From Candidatus Kapaibacterium sp. (GTDB lineage: Bacteria; Bacteroidota; Ignavibacteria; Kapaibacteriales; HRBIN21), in contig JANWXA010000052.1 in NCBI GenBank assembly GCA_025055465.1, forward strand, positions 1,406 through 10,610: DNA of 9,205 nt. The letters are read 5' to 3'. Below the pieces are notes generated by a model. It had not been told where the DNA came from and made no database searches. It saw nothing but the letters and a program-made list of their open reading frames with translations. This document shows positions 1-5,369 of the stretch, in pieces (position 1 is the first letter of the stretch; each line of letters starts with the position of its first letter). The translations under genes were made by a program, and so were the position numbers.

Positions 1-375
1 TAGCACGATGAGGTCTACGTTCTCAAAGCGTGTCCGCACTCCAGGCAGCGACCGTGCTGGGCGCACGTTGGCGAAGAGGTCCAGCGCCTTGCGGATAGTA
101 ACGTTGATGCTCTTGTGCCCCGTACCTACGGGGGTCGTTGTCGGCCCTTTGAGAGCAACTCGATTGCGGACGATGGATTCCAATGTCGCCGGTGGTAGCG
201 GTGTCCCATAACGCTGGGCGCACTCCAAGCCCGCCGACTGTTCGTCCCACGTTATTGGGATTCCAGCGGCATCTAAGATCTCTTGAACAGCCGCGGTGAT
301 TTCCGGCCCGATCCCGTCACCGCGGATGAGGGTGACGGTCTGGAAGCAGGGAGTAGCCGTTGGTGTGGACTCCAT
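1..375 (-). CDS. icd: Isocitrate dehydrogenase, N-terminal 125 residues (runs off left edge)
   Basis: Oxidative decarboxylation of isocitrate to 2-oxoglutarate in the cytosol (TCA cycle) is the expected reaction. The minus-strand frame is open from an ATG at 375 to base 1, so the C-terminal part lies outside the window. The N-terminus carries the family's Rossmann-like opening TLIRGDGIGPEI (about residues 15-26). Then follow KGPTTTPVG (76-84) and the substrate-binding segment GHKSINVTIRK (86-96), with Ser89, Asn91 and Arg95 at the isocitrate-contacting positions, then ANVRPARSLPG (102-112) and FENVDLIV (118-124). This pattern fits the isocitrate rather than the isopropylmalate branch; NAD versus NADP specificity is set further downstream and cannot be read. 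An in-frame stop (the TAG of the upstream gene, 400-402) rules out a longer start. Only a weak Shine-Dalgarno is visible. It lies 24 bp after the Omp28-like gene and probably shares its transcript. Confidence 0.9.
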   Translation of the reverse strand, partial: MESTPTATPCFQTVTLIRGDGIGPEITAAVQEILDAAGIPITWDEQSAGLECAQRYGTPLPPATLESIVRNRVALKGPTTTPVGTGHKSINVTIRKALDLFANVRPARSLPGVRTRFENVDLIVL

Positions 376-399
376 AGCTCGGGTTTGGCGCTGTGAGGA

Positions 400-1242
400 C
401 TACTGCAGACGCAAGGGTGCTATTGCTGCTTGTACGATTTCGTAGGTCGTCCCGTAGCGATGGACGACGGCGATAATAGAGCAGCGCCGCGGATTCCAGT
501 CGGCTTGTTCAGGGAAGCGGTACGTGTACTGGCGTTGAAGCTCTGTCCCGGCTGGAGCCCCTGTAGGATGGAGCTGCTCGCCCCATGCTCCTCTAACACC
601 GTCGCGAAGGACAAAGCGGTGAACGTAGTTCGGGACATCTGGAGGGGTGCGGCGATAGTCCAACTGGTACTGCACAACACTGTCTTCCACAACATAGAGA
701 GCAAGGGAGTGGTCGGGAGTCCCGGGCTCTACGTAGCGGATGGCAACGCTGATTTGCACGGTACGGGCAGTGGTGTCCATAACGGCTTGTAGAGTGAGGT
801 GCAAAGGAGCAGAGCGCTGCAATGCAGCCGCAACTGCCGAGGCCCAGGCGTGCTTGCCCAGGATGTGGTTGTTCGGATATCCAAGCCGGTTAACCATTCC
901 GTTGGGATTCCCCGCCCGACTGATGCCGAAGAAACGGTCCAGCTCTTCAGCGACAGGATTGCGGAAGTCGTAGGTATACGGTGGTGCTGTTGGACGTGCG
1001 AAGAAGCCGGCATGGACGCTCATCACAATGAGACGTCCACCGTAGAGCTGCCGGAGCTCCTCGGCCCGCTCGTTCGCTTCCGGACAATTCCCGCAGCGGA
1101 AGCCAGTATAGTCCTCAAGCAGGACGGTAACCTGTGCTGTGTCAGGTCCTTGTGTCGGGGTTTCCCGGTAAGGGGGCTGCACAATGTCACAGCTTGCCAC
1201 AAACCATAGGAGCCACGCTACTACCGCAAGTAACGGAGCCAT
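400..1242 (-). CDS. Omp28-like lipoprotein with thioredoxin-type CxxC motif
   Basis: 280 aa, predicted exported lipoprotein. A hydrophobic leader (residues 2-17) ends in a lipobox V15-A-S-C18, giving a lipidated Cys18. A thioredoxin-like region follows: VTVLLEDYTGFRCGNCPEA (38-56) with the CxxC pair Cys50/Cys53, then a cis-Pro-like segment AGNPNGMVNR (110-119). The C-terminal half (about 145-275) looks like a beta-rich domain. The order 'V-L-x-E-x-[FY]-T-G-x-x-C-x-x-C-P' plus a late 'NPxGxxNR' is typical of the Omp28 family of Bacteroidota, whose members sit in the outer membrane or periplasm; the biochemical role is poorly defined, and thiol-disulfide chemistry is only an inference from the CxxC. 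The leader has no Lys or Arg before the hydrophobic core, which is unusual, but an in-frame stop at 1255-1257 leaves no upstream start. No clear Shine-Dalgarno precedes the ATG, common in Bacteroidota. Confidence 0.82.
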   Translation of the reverse strand: MAPLLAVVAWLLWFVASCDIVQPPYRETPTQGPDTAQVTVLLEDYTGFRCGNCPEANERAEELRQLYGGRLIVMSVHAGFFARPTAPPYTYDFRNPVAEELDRFFGISRAGNPNGMVNRLGYPNNHILGKHAWASAVAAALQRSAPLHLTLQAVMDTTARTVQISVAIRYVEPGTPDHSLALYVVEDSVVQYQLDYRRTPPDVPNYVHRFVLRDGVRGAWGEQLHPTGAPAGTELQRQYTYRFPEQADWNPRRCSIIAVVHRYGTTYEIVQAAIAPLRLQ

Positions 1243-1314
1243 TGCCCATGGGGTCTATGCGACCTATCGAGTAGGGGGCAACCGTTTGCCAGCATTAGAT
1301 GAGAAGTCAAACAA

Positions 1315-1322
1315 CAAAGTTA
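1315..1322 (-). promoter_or_regulatory. Candidate Bacteroidota-type -7 element (TAACTTTG) for the Omp28-like gene
   Basis: Read on the minus strand this is TAACTTTG, an exact match to the Bacteroidota sigma-ABfr -7 consensus TAnnTTTG. Its last base lies 73 nt upstream of the ATG at 1242, predicting a leader of roughly 65-70 nt. No good -33 TTTG/TTG is found at the usual 17-23 bp spacing, so this rests on the -7 match and position only. Confidence 0.4.
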
Positions 1323-1395
1323 ACGGAGTGCGCTGATCATTCGTGTTGCGCTTTTACGTGGCCAGCAGCTCAACGAAAAGCAGAGAGTTGCATGG

Positions 1396-1426
1396 TGCGG
1401 AAGTAGTAAGGTTGTAGTGTTCCGCA
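1396..1426. repeat. Perfect 7-bp inverted repeat TGCGGAA/TTCCGCA, 17-nt spacer
   Basis: TGCGGAA (1396-1402) and TTCCGCA (1420-1426) are exact reverse complements around a 17-nt spacer. A second, weaker dyad TTGG...CCAA (1431-1446) follows at once. It has no T-run, so it is not a standard terminator. An operator for one of the divergent genes or an RNA hairpin is possible; function is unknown. Confidence 0.4.
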
Positions 1427-1638
1427 GCGTTTGGTACTAATGCCAATATGGGGGACACAATATTCAACCAGCGCTGTCGTCACCGTGTCCTCGCGAGTGT
1501 CCAACAAAGCCGAGAGCCGCTTTCAGTACTGCGTGAGTGTGGCTGGACGCTGACCCTCCATTGAGGGAATGGCCTCATGGGTAACCTGGGGTGTGGGAGC
1601 GTGGAAGTAGTAGCGACACAAGATCTGCACGCCAAGGC

Positions 1639-1673
1639 TTTTGAGGCATAGGGGTTAGGGTGGTTTAGAGTTG
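1639..1673 (+). promoter_or_regulatory. Weak candidate promoter for the OmpA-like gene
   Basis: TTTTG (1639-1643) is followed after 22 bp by TAGAGTTG (1666-1673), one mismatch from TAnnTTTG, within the 17-23 bp spacing reported for Bacteroidota promoters. It would give a leader of nearly 190 nt. The match is imperfect and could be chance; no exact TAnnTTTG occurs on the plus strand of this gap. Confidence 0.2.
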
Positions 1674-1868
1674 AGGCCTGGCTTATCACGAGGGTGTTTC
1701 CTGAGTGTGGCTTTGTGGCAACTCTACTGACAGCACCTGTTGGACGGTTGTTCGTCCTGCGCCTTCCACCAAAGGTCAAGTAGATCCCAGAGTGGCCAGA
1801 GAGGTCCTCTGGTGCACAAGGTTAGGAGTAATCGTAGTGCAGTCACACTAGCTATAGAGGTCTCCACT

Positions 1869-3206
1869 ATGCGCTATCTCTACGTCCTGTTTGCGCTGCT
1901 GTTTGTGGTTTTAGGGTGCCAGCGACCGCCCACCATTGAGCGGTTCGAAGCAGTGCCCCCAGAGATTACTGCAGGGGAAAGCACTGTGCTGGTCTGGCAG
2001 GTTCGGAATGCTGATTCGGTGGAGATTCCTGGCGTTGCGACGGGCTTAGGCAAGAGCGGGACGCTGCGCCAGCGTCTCTTTAGCGGGCAGTACTTCGTAC
2101 TGCGAGCACAGCGTGGAACTGCAAGTGCCGAGCGGCTTATCAGCGTAATAGTTCACCCCCGCGCAGTGGAGCCAGACGCTGCATCTCTTTCGGCGTCTCA
2201 GCGCCCTGCTCAGTCGATACCCCAGGAGCCGGCCTCGCAACAGCCAGTCCAACAACAGCCATCGGTACCAGCTCCTGCGGTGTCCTCGGCTCAGGCCCGG
2301 ACGCCAACCATTCGCCTTTTCCGCCTTATTCCTGCAGAACCCATGGAGGGCGAGTGGGCTATCGTACAGTGGGACGTTGAGGGGGCCGATTCCGTTGAGC
2401 TGGTCGGCATTTCCCGGCCTCTGGGCAGTGCTGGTGGTTTATGGTATCCAGTGTATCAGGGACAGCAGCTTATCTTGCGTGCATATGCGGCTGGAAGCTA
2501 TGTCGAGCGGGTGCTCATACCGGAAGTACGTTTGGACCGCGTGTCTGGGCGTAATGTTGGGGGAAAAGAGGAGATGGACAGGGGAGATATGAAGCCACCC
2601 GTCATCAAAGGGGCTCCGCAAAGGTCGGAGCACTCTGGTGGAGAGTTTGACGGATGTCTGCCGGGGTCGGAGGGGCGAGGTGCTGCAGACCTTACTGAAC
2701 GTTTGCCGGACATGCTCATCCGCAGAACCGAGGAGGGATACGTTCTGCAGTTACGGGATCGTTTTGGCGAAGCCTACATCCGACTTGTCCCTCCACACCA
2801 TCTCTCGCTACAGAAGCTGGTGGAAGAGTTGCGACGGTTAGCGGGAGCTATAGCGCCAGAGTACGGCATGCCCCAACGAGTAGTTGCCCACTTCGATCCT
2901 GGATCGTCCGTTATTCTGCCGGAGTACGAGGCGGCGATTGCGGACTGGGCCCGGTACTTGCAGCGACATTCCCACATCCGGGTCGAAGTGCGGGGGCACA
3001 CGGATCAGACTGGTGTCGAGCGGCTCAATCGGCGCTTAGGGCAGGAGCGGGCAGAATGGGTGCGCCGCCTGCTCATCAGCTATGGTGTCTCCCCCTTGAG
3101 GATTGTCGCACGGAGCTACGGTTCTTCGCGCCCTCTTTGGAATCCTGAGCTCTACGAGTGGCATCGTCGCGAGAACCGGCGCGTGGAAATCGTGGTACTA
3201 CCGTAA
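1869..3206 (+). CDS. OmpA-family lipoprotein with two tandem beta-sandwich-like repeats
   Basis: 445 aa, predicted peptidoglycan-binding outer-membrane lipoprotein. The ATG at 1869 is chosen because it is preceded by AGAGG (1856-1860) at 8-nt spacing and opens a signal peptide ending in lipobox V14-L-G-C17; the frame extends to 1740 but the extra 43 residues would bury the signal. Two homologous modules follow, about 21-96 and 145-222, sharing 'PTIxxF..xPxE...GE...VxWxVxxADSVE...LGxxGxL....GQ..xLRA.....ER', which resemble bacterial Ig-like repeats. A Gln/Pro/Ser-rich linker (about 100-145) separates them and a polar Gly-rich linker (225-275) follows. The C-terminal OmpA domain (about 335-445) has GHTD (376-379), LNRRLGQERA, and NRRVEIVV near the end. 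Asp379 and Arg394 match the residue pair that binds diaminopimelate in OmpA, with the same 15-residue spacing. No beta-barrel is present, so it is closer to Pal than to classical OmpA. What the repeats bind is unknown. Confidence 0.9.
   Translation: MRYLYVLFALLFVVLGCQRPPTIERFEAVPPEITAGESTVLVWQVRNADSVEIPGVATGLGKSGTLRQRLFSGQYFVLRAQRGTASAERLISVIVHPRAVEPDAASLSASQRPAQSIPQEPASQQPVQQQPSVPAPAVSSAQARTPTIRLFRLIPAEPMEGEWAIVQWDVEGADSVELVGISRPLGSAGGLWYPVYQGQQLILRAYAAGSYVERVLIPEVRLDRVSGRNVGGKEEMDRGDMKPPVIKGAPQRSEHSGGEFDGCLPGSEGRGAADLTERLPDMLIRRTEEGYVLQLRDRFGEAYIRLVPPHHLSLQKLVEELRRLAGAIAPEYGMPQRVVAHFDPGSSVILPEYEAAIADWARYLQRHSHIRVEVRGHTDQTGVERLNRRLGQERAEWVRRLLISYGVSPLRIVARSYGSSRPLWNPELYEWHRRENRRVEIVVLP
1934..2161 (+). 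repeat. Protein-level repeat module 1 of the OmpA-like lipoprotein
   Basis: Residues about 22-96. Shares with module 2 (residues about 146-222) the pattern PTI-x2-F, a Pro-Glu, Gly-Glu, V-x-W-x-V, ADSVE, LG-x2-G-x-L, GQ, LRA and ER. The match is visible in DNA at the ADSVE codons but otherwise diverged, so this is an old duplication. Confidence 0.7.
2303..2534 (+). repeat. Protein-level repeat module 2 of the OmpA-like lipoprotein
   Basis: Residues about 146-222, aligned with module 1 without large gaps (PTIRLFRLIPAEPMEGE ... WDVEGADSVELVG ... GQQLILRAY ... ERVL). Separated from module 1 by a linker of about 48 residues rich in Gln, Pro and Ser. Confidence 0.7.
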
Positions 3207-3219
3207 CGCAAGGCAAAGT

Positions 3220-3258
3220 AGCCTCGCGGTACTCCTTGGAGGCACGCGACTGTAGGCT
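3220..3258. terminator. Candidate bidirectional terminator hairpin between convergent genes
   Basis: In the 58-bp gap between two tail-to-tail genes, three nested complementary arms can be drawn: AGCCT (3220-3224) with AGGCT (3254-3258), CGCG (3225-3228) with CGCG (3245-3248), and CTCC (3232-3235) with GGAG (3238-3241). There is a 5-nt bulge on the right and a 3x3 internal loop. No strong T-run follows on the plus strand; the minus strand has only CTTT. Position favours a shared terminator, but the structure is imperfect. Confidence 0.35.
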
Positions 3259-3264
3259 TCTAGG

Positions 3265-3744
3265 TCAGCGTCGGAGCTGTTCTACAGCCTGGAAAACCTC
3301 CTCGTATGGGGGCTCCATAGCTGGATTTTCCGTTACCCAACGGTAACGAACGGTGCCCGTTTCATCCAACACGAAGACAGCTCGCTTAGCAGCGGTGTAG
3401 CCCTTGAGCCCTACGAAGTCTTCATGGTAGACGTTGTACAAGTGGACGACCTCCCGGTTGTAGTCCGAGAGCACCGGGAAGGGGAGGTTGTTCTCCGCTG
3501 CAAAGGCCTTGTTGGCGAAGGGACCATCCACGCTGATGGCGACCAACGTAGCGTTTATCTCCTGGAGCCGACTGAAGGAATCTCGGAACGTGCACATCTC
3601 TTTCGTGCAGACACCCGTAAAGGCACCAGGGAAGAATGCCAGAACTGCCGGTCTGCCGTTGCTGAGGAATTCCTGAAGGGAACGGGGTTTGAGCTCGGTG
3701 TCTACGAGGCTAAAGTCTGGCGCCTTCTGGCCAACATCAACCAT
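3265..3744 (-). CDS. Peroxiredoxin (AhpC/TSA family, PrxQ/AhpE-like)
   Basis: 159 aa, soluble thiol peroxidase expected to reduce H2O2 and organic hydroperoxides in the cytosol. The active-site segment is AFFPGAFTGVCTKEMC (36-51): Cys46 is the peroxidatic cysteine within the Pro-x3-Thr-x2-Cys motif (Pro39, Thr43), and Cys51, five residues later, is placed as the PrxQ/BCP-type resolving cysteine, suggesting an atypical two-Cys mechanism. Arg121 in KRAVFVLD is the conserved active-site arginine. Also visible are KAPDFSLVD near the start and LPFPVLSDYNREV (87-99). Length is normal for the family and there is no signal peptide. Start: ATG at 3744 preceded on the minus strand by AAAAAGGT, a good Shine-Dalgarno at about 8 nt. 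It is a single-gene unit, convergent with the OmpA gene and divergent from the permease; the electron donor (thioredoxin-type?) is not encoded here. Confidence 0.93.
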   Translation of the reverse strand: MVDVGQKAPDFSLVDTELKPRSLQEFLSNGRPAVLAFFPGAFTGVCTKEMCTFRDSFSRLQEINATLVAISVDGPFANKAFAAENNLPFPVLSDYNREVVHLYNVYHEDFVGLKGYTAAKRAVFVLDETGTVRYRWVTENPAMEPPYEEVFQAVEQLRR

Positions 3745-3778
3745 AGGGAGACCTTTTTACTTGTGGCACACACAGGCA

Positions 3779-3790
3779 GCGACATGTCGC
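3779..3790. promoter_or_regulatory. Perfect 12-bp palindrome GCGACATGTCGC, possible operator
   Basis: The 12 bases are an exact reverse-complement palindrome. With one mismatched pair the symmetry extends to 16 bp (GCAGCGACATGTCGCCGC less its ends). It lies in the 160-bp divergent gap, between the candidate peroxiredoxin -7 element and the peroxiredoxin start, where a repressor would block transcription or the leader. No bound regulator can be named. Confidence 0.35.
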
Positions 3791-3816
3791 CGCAAAAAGG
3801 ACAAGCTCACTGCCAT

Positions 3817-3824
3817 CAAATTTA
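3817..3824 (-). promoter_or_regulatory. Candidate Bacteroidota-type -7 element (TAAATTTG) for the peroxiredoxin
   Basis: Minus-strand TAAATTTG is an exact TAnnTTTG match whose last base is 73 nt upstream of the ATG at 3744, the same distance as the Omp28-like gene's match. A TTG at 3837-3839 is only 12 bp upstream, too close for a standard -33 element, so confidence is limited. Confidence 0.4.
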
Positions 3825-3904
3825 CGGGGTTCTGCGCAACATGGCTGTTGGCCGTTCCCTAATTTGCACGTTGCCAATGAGTAATGTGCCATTAACAGGG
3901 TGAG

Positions 3905-5368
3905 ATGATGCGCACAACGAAGTCCGTTGATGAGCTCATCCGAGAAGCGCAGCAGACACAGGAGCTACGCCGGGTATTGGGACCGGCAAATCTGGTTGCC
4001 CTGGGTATCGGTGCAATTATTGGGGCAGGCATTTTTGTGCTAACCGGGCAGGCCGCGGCGCAGTATGCCGGGCCGGCAATTGCGCTCTCCTTTGTGATCT
4101 CTGGCATCGGCTGCGTCTTTGCTGCCCTATGCTACGCCGAGTTCGCCTCGCTCATACCGATTGCTGGCAGTGCCTATACCTACGCATACGCTACGTTGGG
4201 GCAGTTTTTCGCTTGGATTATTGGCTGGGACCTGTTGTTAGAGTACCTTTTCGGCGCATCTACTGTCGCCGTTGGATGGTCGGGCTACGTTGTCAGTTGG
4301 CTGGCAGACCTGGGGATTCATATTCCGAAGGAGTGGGCATCTGCTCCCTTGGCGTACGATCCGAAGACCCATCAATGGACGCCAACGGGGGCTAACTTCA
4401 ATGTGCCCGCTGCCCTTATCATTACCGTATTGACTGCCCTCCTGGTACTGGGCATTCGGGAGTCGGCGACGTTCAACAACTTGATTGTCTTCGTCAAGGT
4501 CGGCGTTATCCTTCTGTTTATCGTGTTTGGCGCGGCATATGTTAACGCCGCTCATTGGACACCCTTCATTCCGGAGAACACGGGGCAGTTCGGGTATTAC
4601 GGCTGGAGTGGCGTTCTGCGGGGAGCAGGGGTGATTTTCTTTGCCTACATTGGCTTTGACGCAGTGTCTACGGCGGCCCAAGAGGCCCGCAACCCGCAGA
4701 AGGACATGCCAATCGGTATTATCGGCTCGCTGGGGATTTCCACGTTGCTCTACATCCTGGTAGCCTTGGTGCTGACGGGTGTCGTGCACTATAGTCAGCT
4801 TGGGGTGCCGGATCCGATGGCAGTAGCTGTCAACGCAATGCAGAGCGCCAGCGGGGAGCCGCTCTACTGGCTGCGCCATGCGGTGAAGCTCGGAGCTATC
4901 GCAGGCCTGAGCTCGGTTATTCTGGTACTGTTGTTGGGGCAGCCGCGGATTCTCTATACGATGGCCAAGGATGGGCTACTGCCCCCATTTTTCTCGCACG
5001 TGCATGAGCGCTTCCGAACCCCAGCACGGGCAACTCTCTTGACGGGTACCACCGCTGCGCTCATCGCTGGCCTCTTTCCCATCGGGATTTTAGGTGAGTT
5101 GGTCTCCATCGGCACCCTACTGGCCTTCGCCATTGTCTGCATTGCTGTGATTGTCTTACGGTACAAGCGGCCGGACCTGCCGCGACCGTTTCGGGTGCCA
5201 CTAATGCCGGTCATTCCGGCACTGGGAGCGCTGGTGGCGCTAATACAGATGCTTTCGTTGCCATTGGATACGTGGATTCGCCTGCTGGGATGGATGGCGC
5301 TGGGATTACTCATCTACTTCCTCTACGGTCGTCGTGCCAGTACCCTTGCCCAGAATCAGGCATCTTAG
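3905..5368 (+). CDS. APC-superfamily amino acid permease, cationic amino acid transporter (CAT)-like
   Basis: 487 aa, inner-membrane secondary transporter, about 12 predicted TM helices. After a roughly 28-residue cytoplasmic N-tail, TM1 carries the unwound substrate-binding motif GIGAIIGAGIFVLTG (34-48). TM6 has FFAYIGFDAVST (245-256), followed by AAQEARNPQKDMPIGI (257-272), a hallmark of the CAT/YhdG/ApcT-like branch; GQPRILYTMAKDGLLP (345-360) marks the TM8-9 loop. A long external segment (about 140-165) lies between TM3 and TM4. The substrate is probably an amino acid; cationic specificity is an inference from the branch. Two adjacent ATGs occur (3905 and 3908); the GGTGA at 3899-3903 sits 1 nt from the first and 4 nt from the second, so Met2 is the likelier start. 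It is the first gene of a unit: its TAG is followed after one base by the dapB ATG. Confidence 0.9.
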   Translation: MMRTTKSVDELIREAQQTQELRRVLGPANLVALGIGAIIGAGIFVLTGQAAAQYAGPAIALSFVISGIGCVFAALCYAEFASLIPIAGSAYTYAYATLGQFFAWIIGWDLLLEYLFGASTVAVGWSGYVVSWLADLGIHIPKEWASAPLAYDPKTHQWTPTGANFNVPAALIITVLTALLVLGIRESATFNNLIVFVKVGVILLFIVFGAAYVNAAHWTPFIPENTGQFGYYGWSGVLRGAGVIFFAYIGFDAVSTAAQEARNPQKDMPIGIIGSLGISTLLYILVALVLTGVVHYSQLGVPDPMAVAVNAMQSASGEPLYWLRHAVKLGAIAGLSSVILVLLLGQPRILYTMAKDGLLPPFFSHVHERFRTPARATLLTGTTAALIAGLFPIGILGELVSIGTLLAFAIVCIAVIVLRYKRPDLPRPFRVPLMPVIPALGALVALIQMLSLPLDTWIRLLGWMALGLLIYFLYGRRASTLAQNQAS

Positions 5369-5369
5369 A

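Larger units (their letters stand above)
1243..1868. other. Long divergent intergenic region, no gene recognised
   Basis: 626 bp between the start of the Omp28-like gene (minus) and the OmpA-like gene (plus). I see no tRNA, no recognisable structural RNA and no convincing ORF. It holds a TAnnTTTG promoter match for the minus-strand gene (1315-1322), a 7-bp inverted repeat (1396-1426), competing short hairpins CCCTC/GAGGG and TGAGG/CCTCA (1554-1577), and short direct repeats: TGAGTGTGGCT at 1534 and 1702, GGAAGTAGTA at 1399 and 1603, TTGAGGC at 1641 and 1671. The plus strand is G-rich from about 1575 to 1720. It could hold long 5' leaders, operators or an unannotated small RNA. Confidence 0.6.

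Noticed and set aside
1448..1564. 38-residue plus-strand ORF starting MGDTIFNQRC
   Set aside because: No ribosome site, no hydrophobic or domain signature, and short enough to occur by chance.
1578..1664. Possible G-quadruplex in the G-rich stretch
   Set aside because: Only three closely spaced runs of three or more G occur (1578-1596) and the later GGGG/GGG pair lacks partners; not enough for a confident call.
1480..1779. 99-residue minus-strand ORF in the intergenic gap
   Set aside because: Composition is Arg/Ser/Thr/Pro-rich with no recognisable motif, no Shine-Dalgarno, and it lies across the candidate leader of the OmpA gene; it looks like a chance opening.
1740..1868. N-terminal extension of the OmpA-like lipoprotein by 43 residues
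   Set aside because: It would bury a clear lipoprotein signal peptide; the ATG at 1869 has a good AGAGG site at normal spacing.
1790..1868. tRNA-like look of a segment near GGTCAAGTAGATCCC
   Set aside because: No T-loop consensus GGTTCRA, no acceptor pairing and no cloverleaf could be drawn.
3424..3903. 159-residue plus-strand ORF antisense to the peroxiredoxin
   Set aside because: The peroxiredoxin frame has the catalytic Cys, Thr and Arg; this frame has no motif.
4238..4879. 213-residue ORF antisense to the permease
   Set aside because: It is fully inside a well-supported transporter gene and has no family motif; a shadow of GC-rich codon use.
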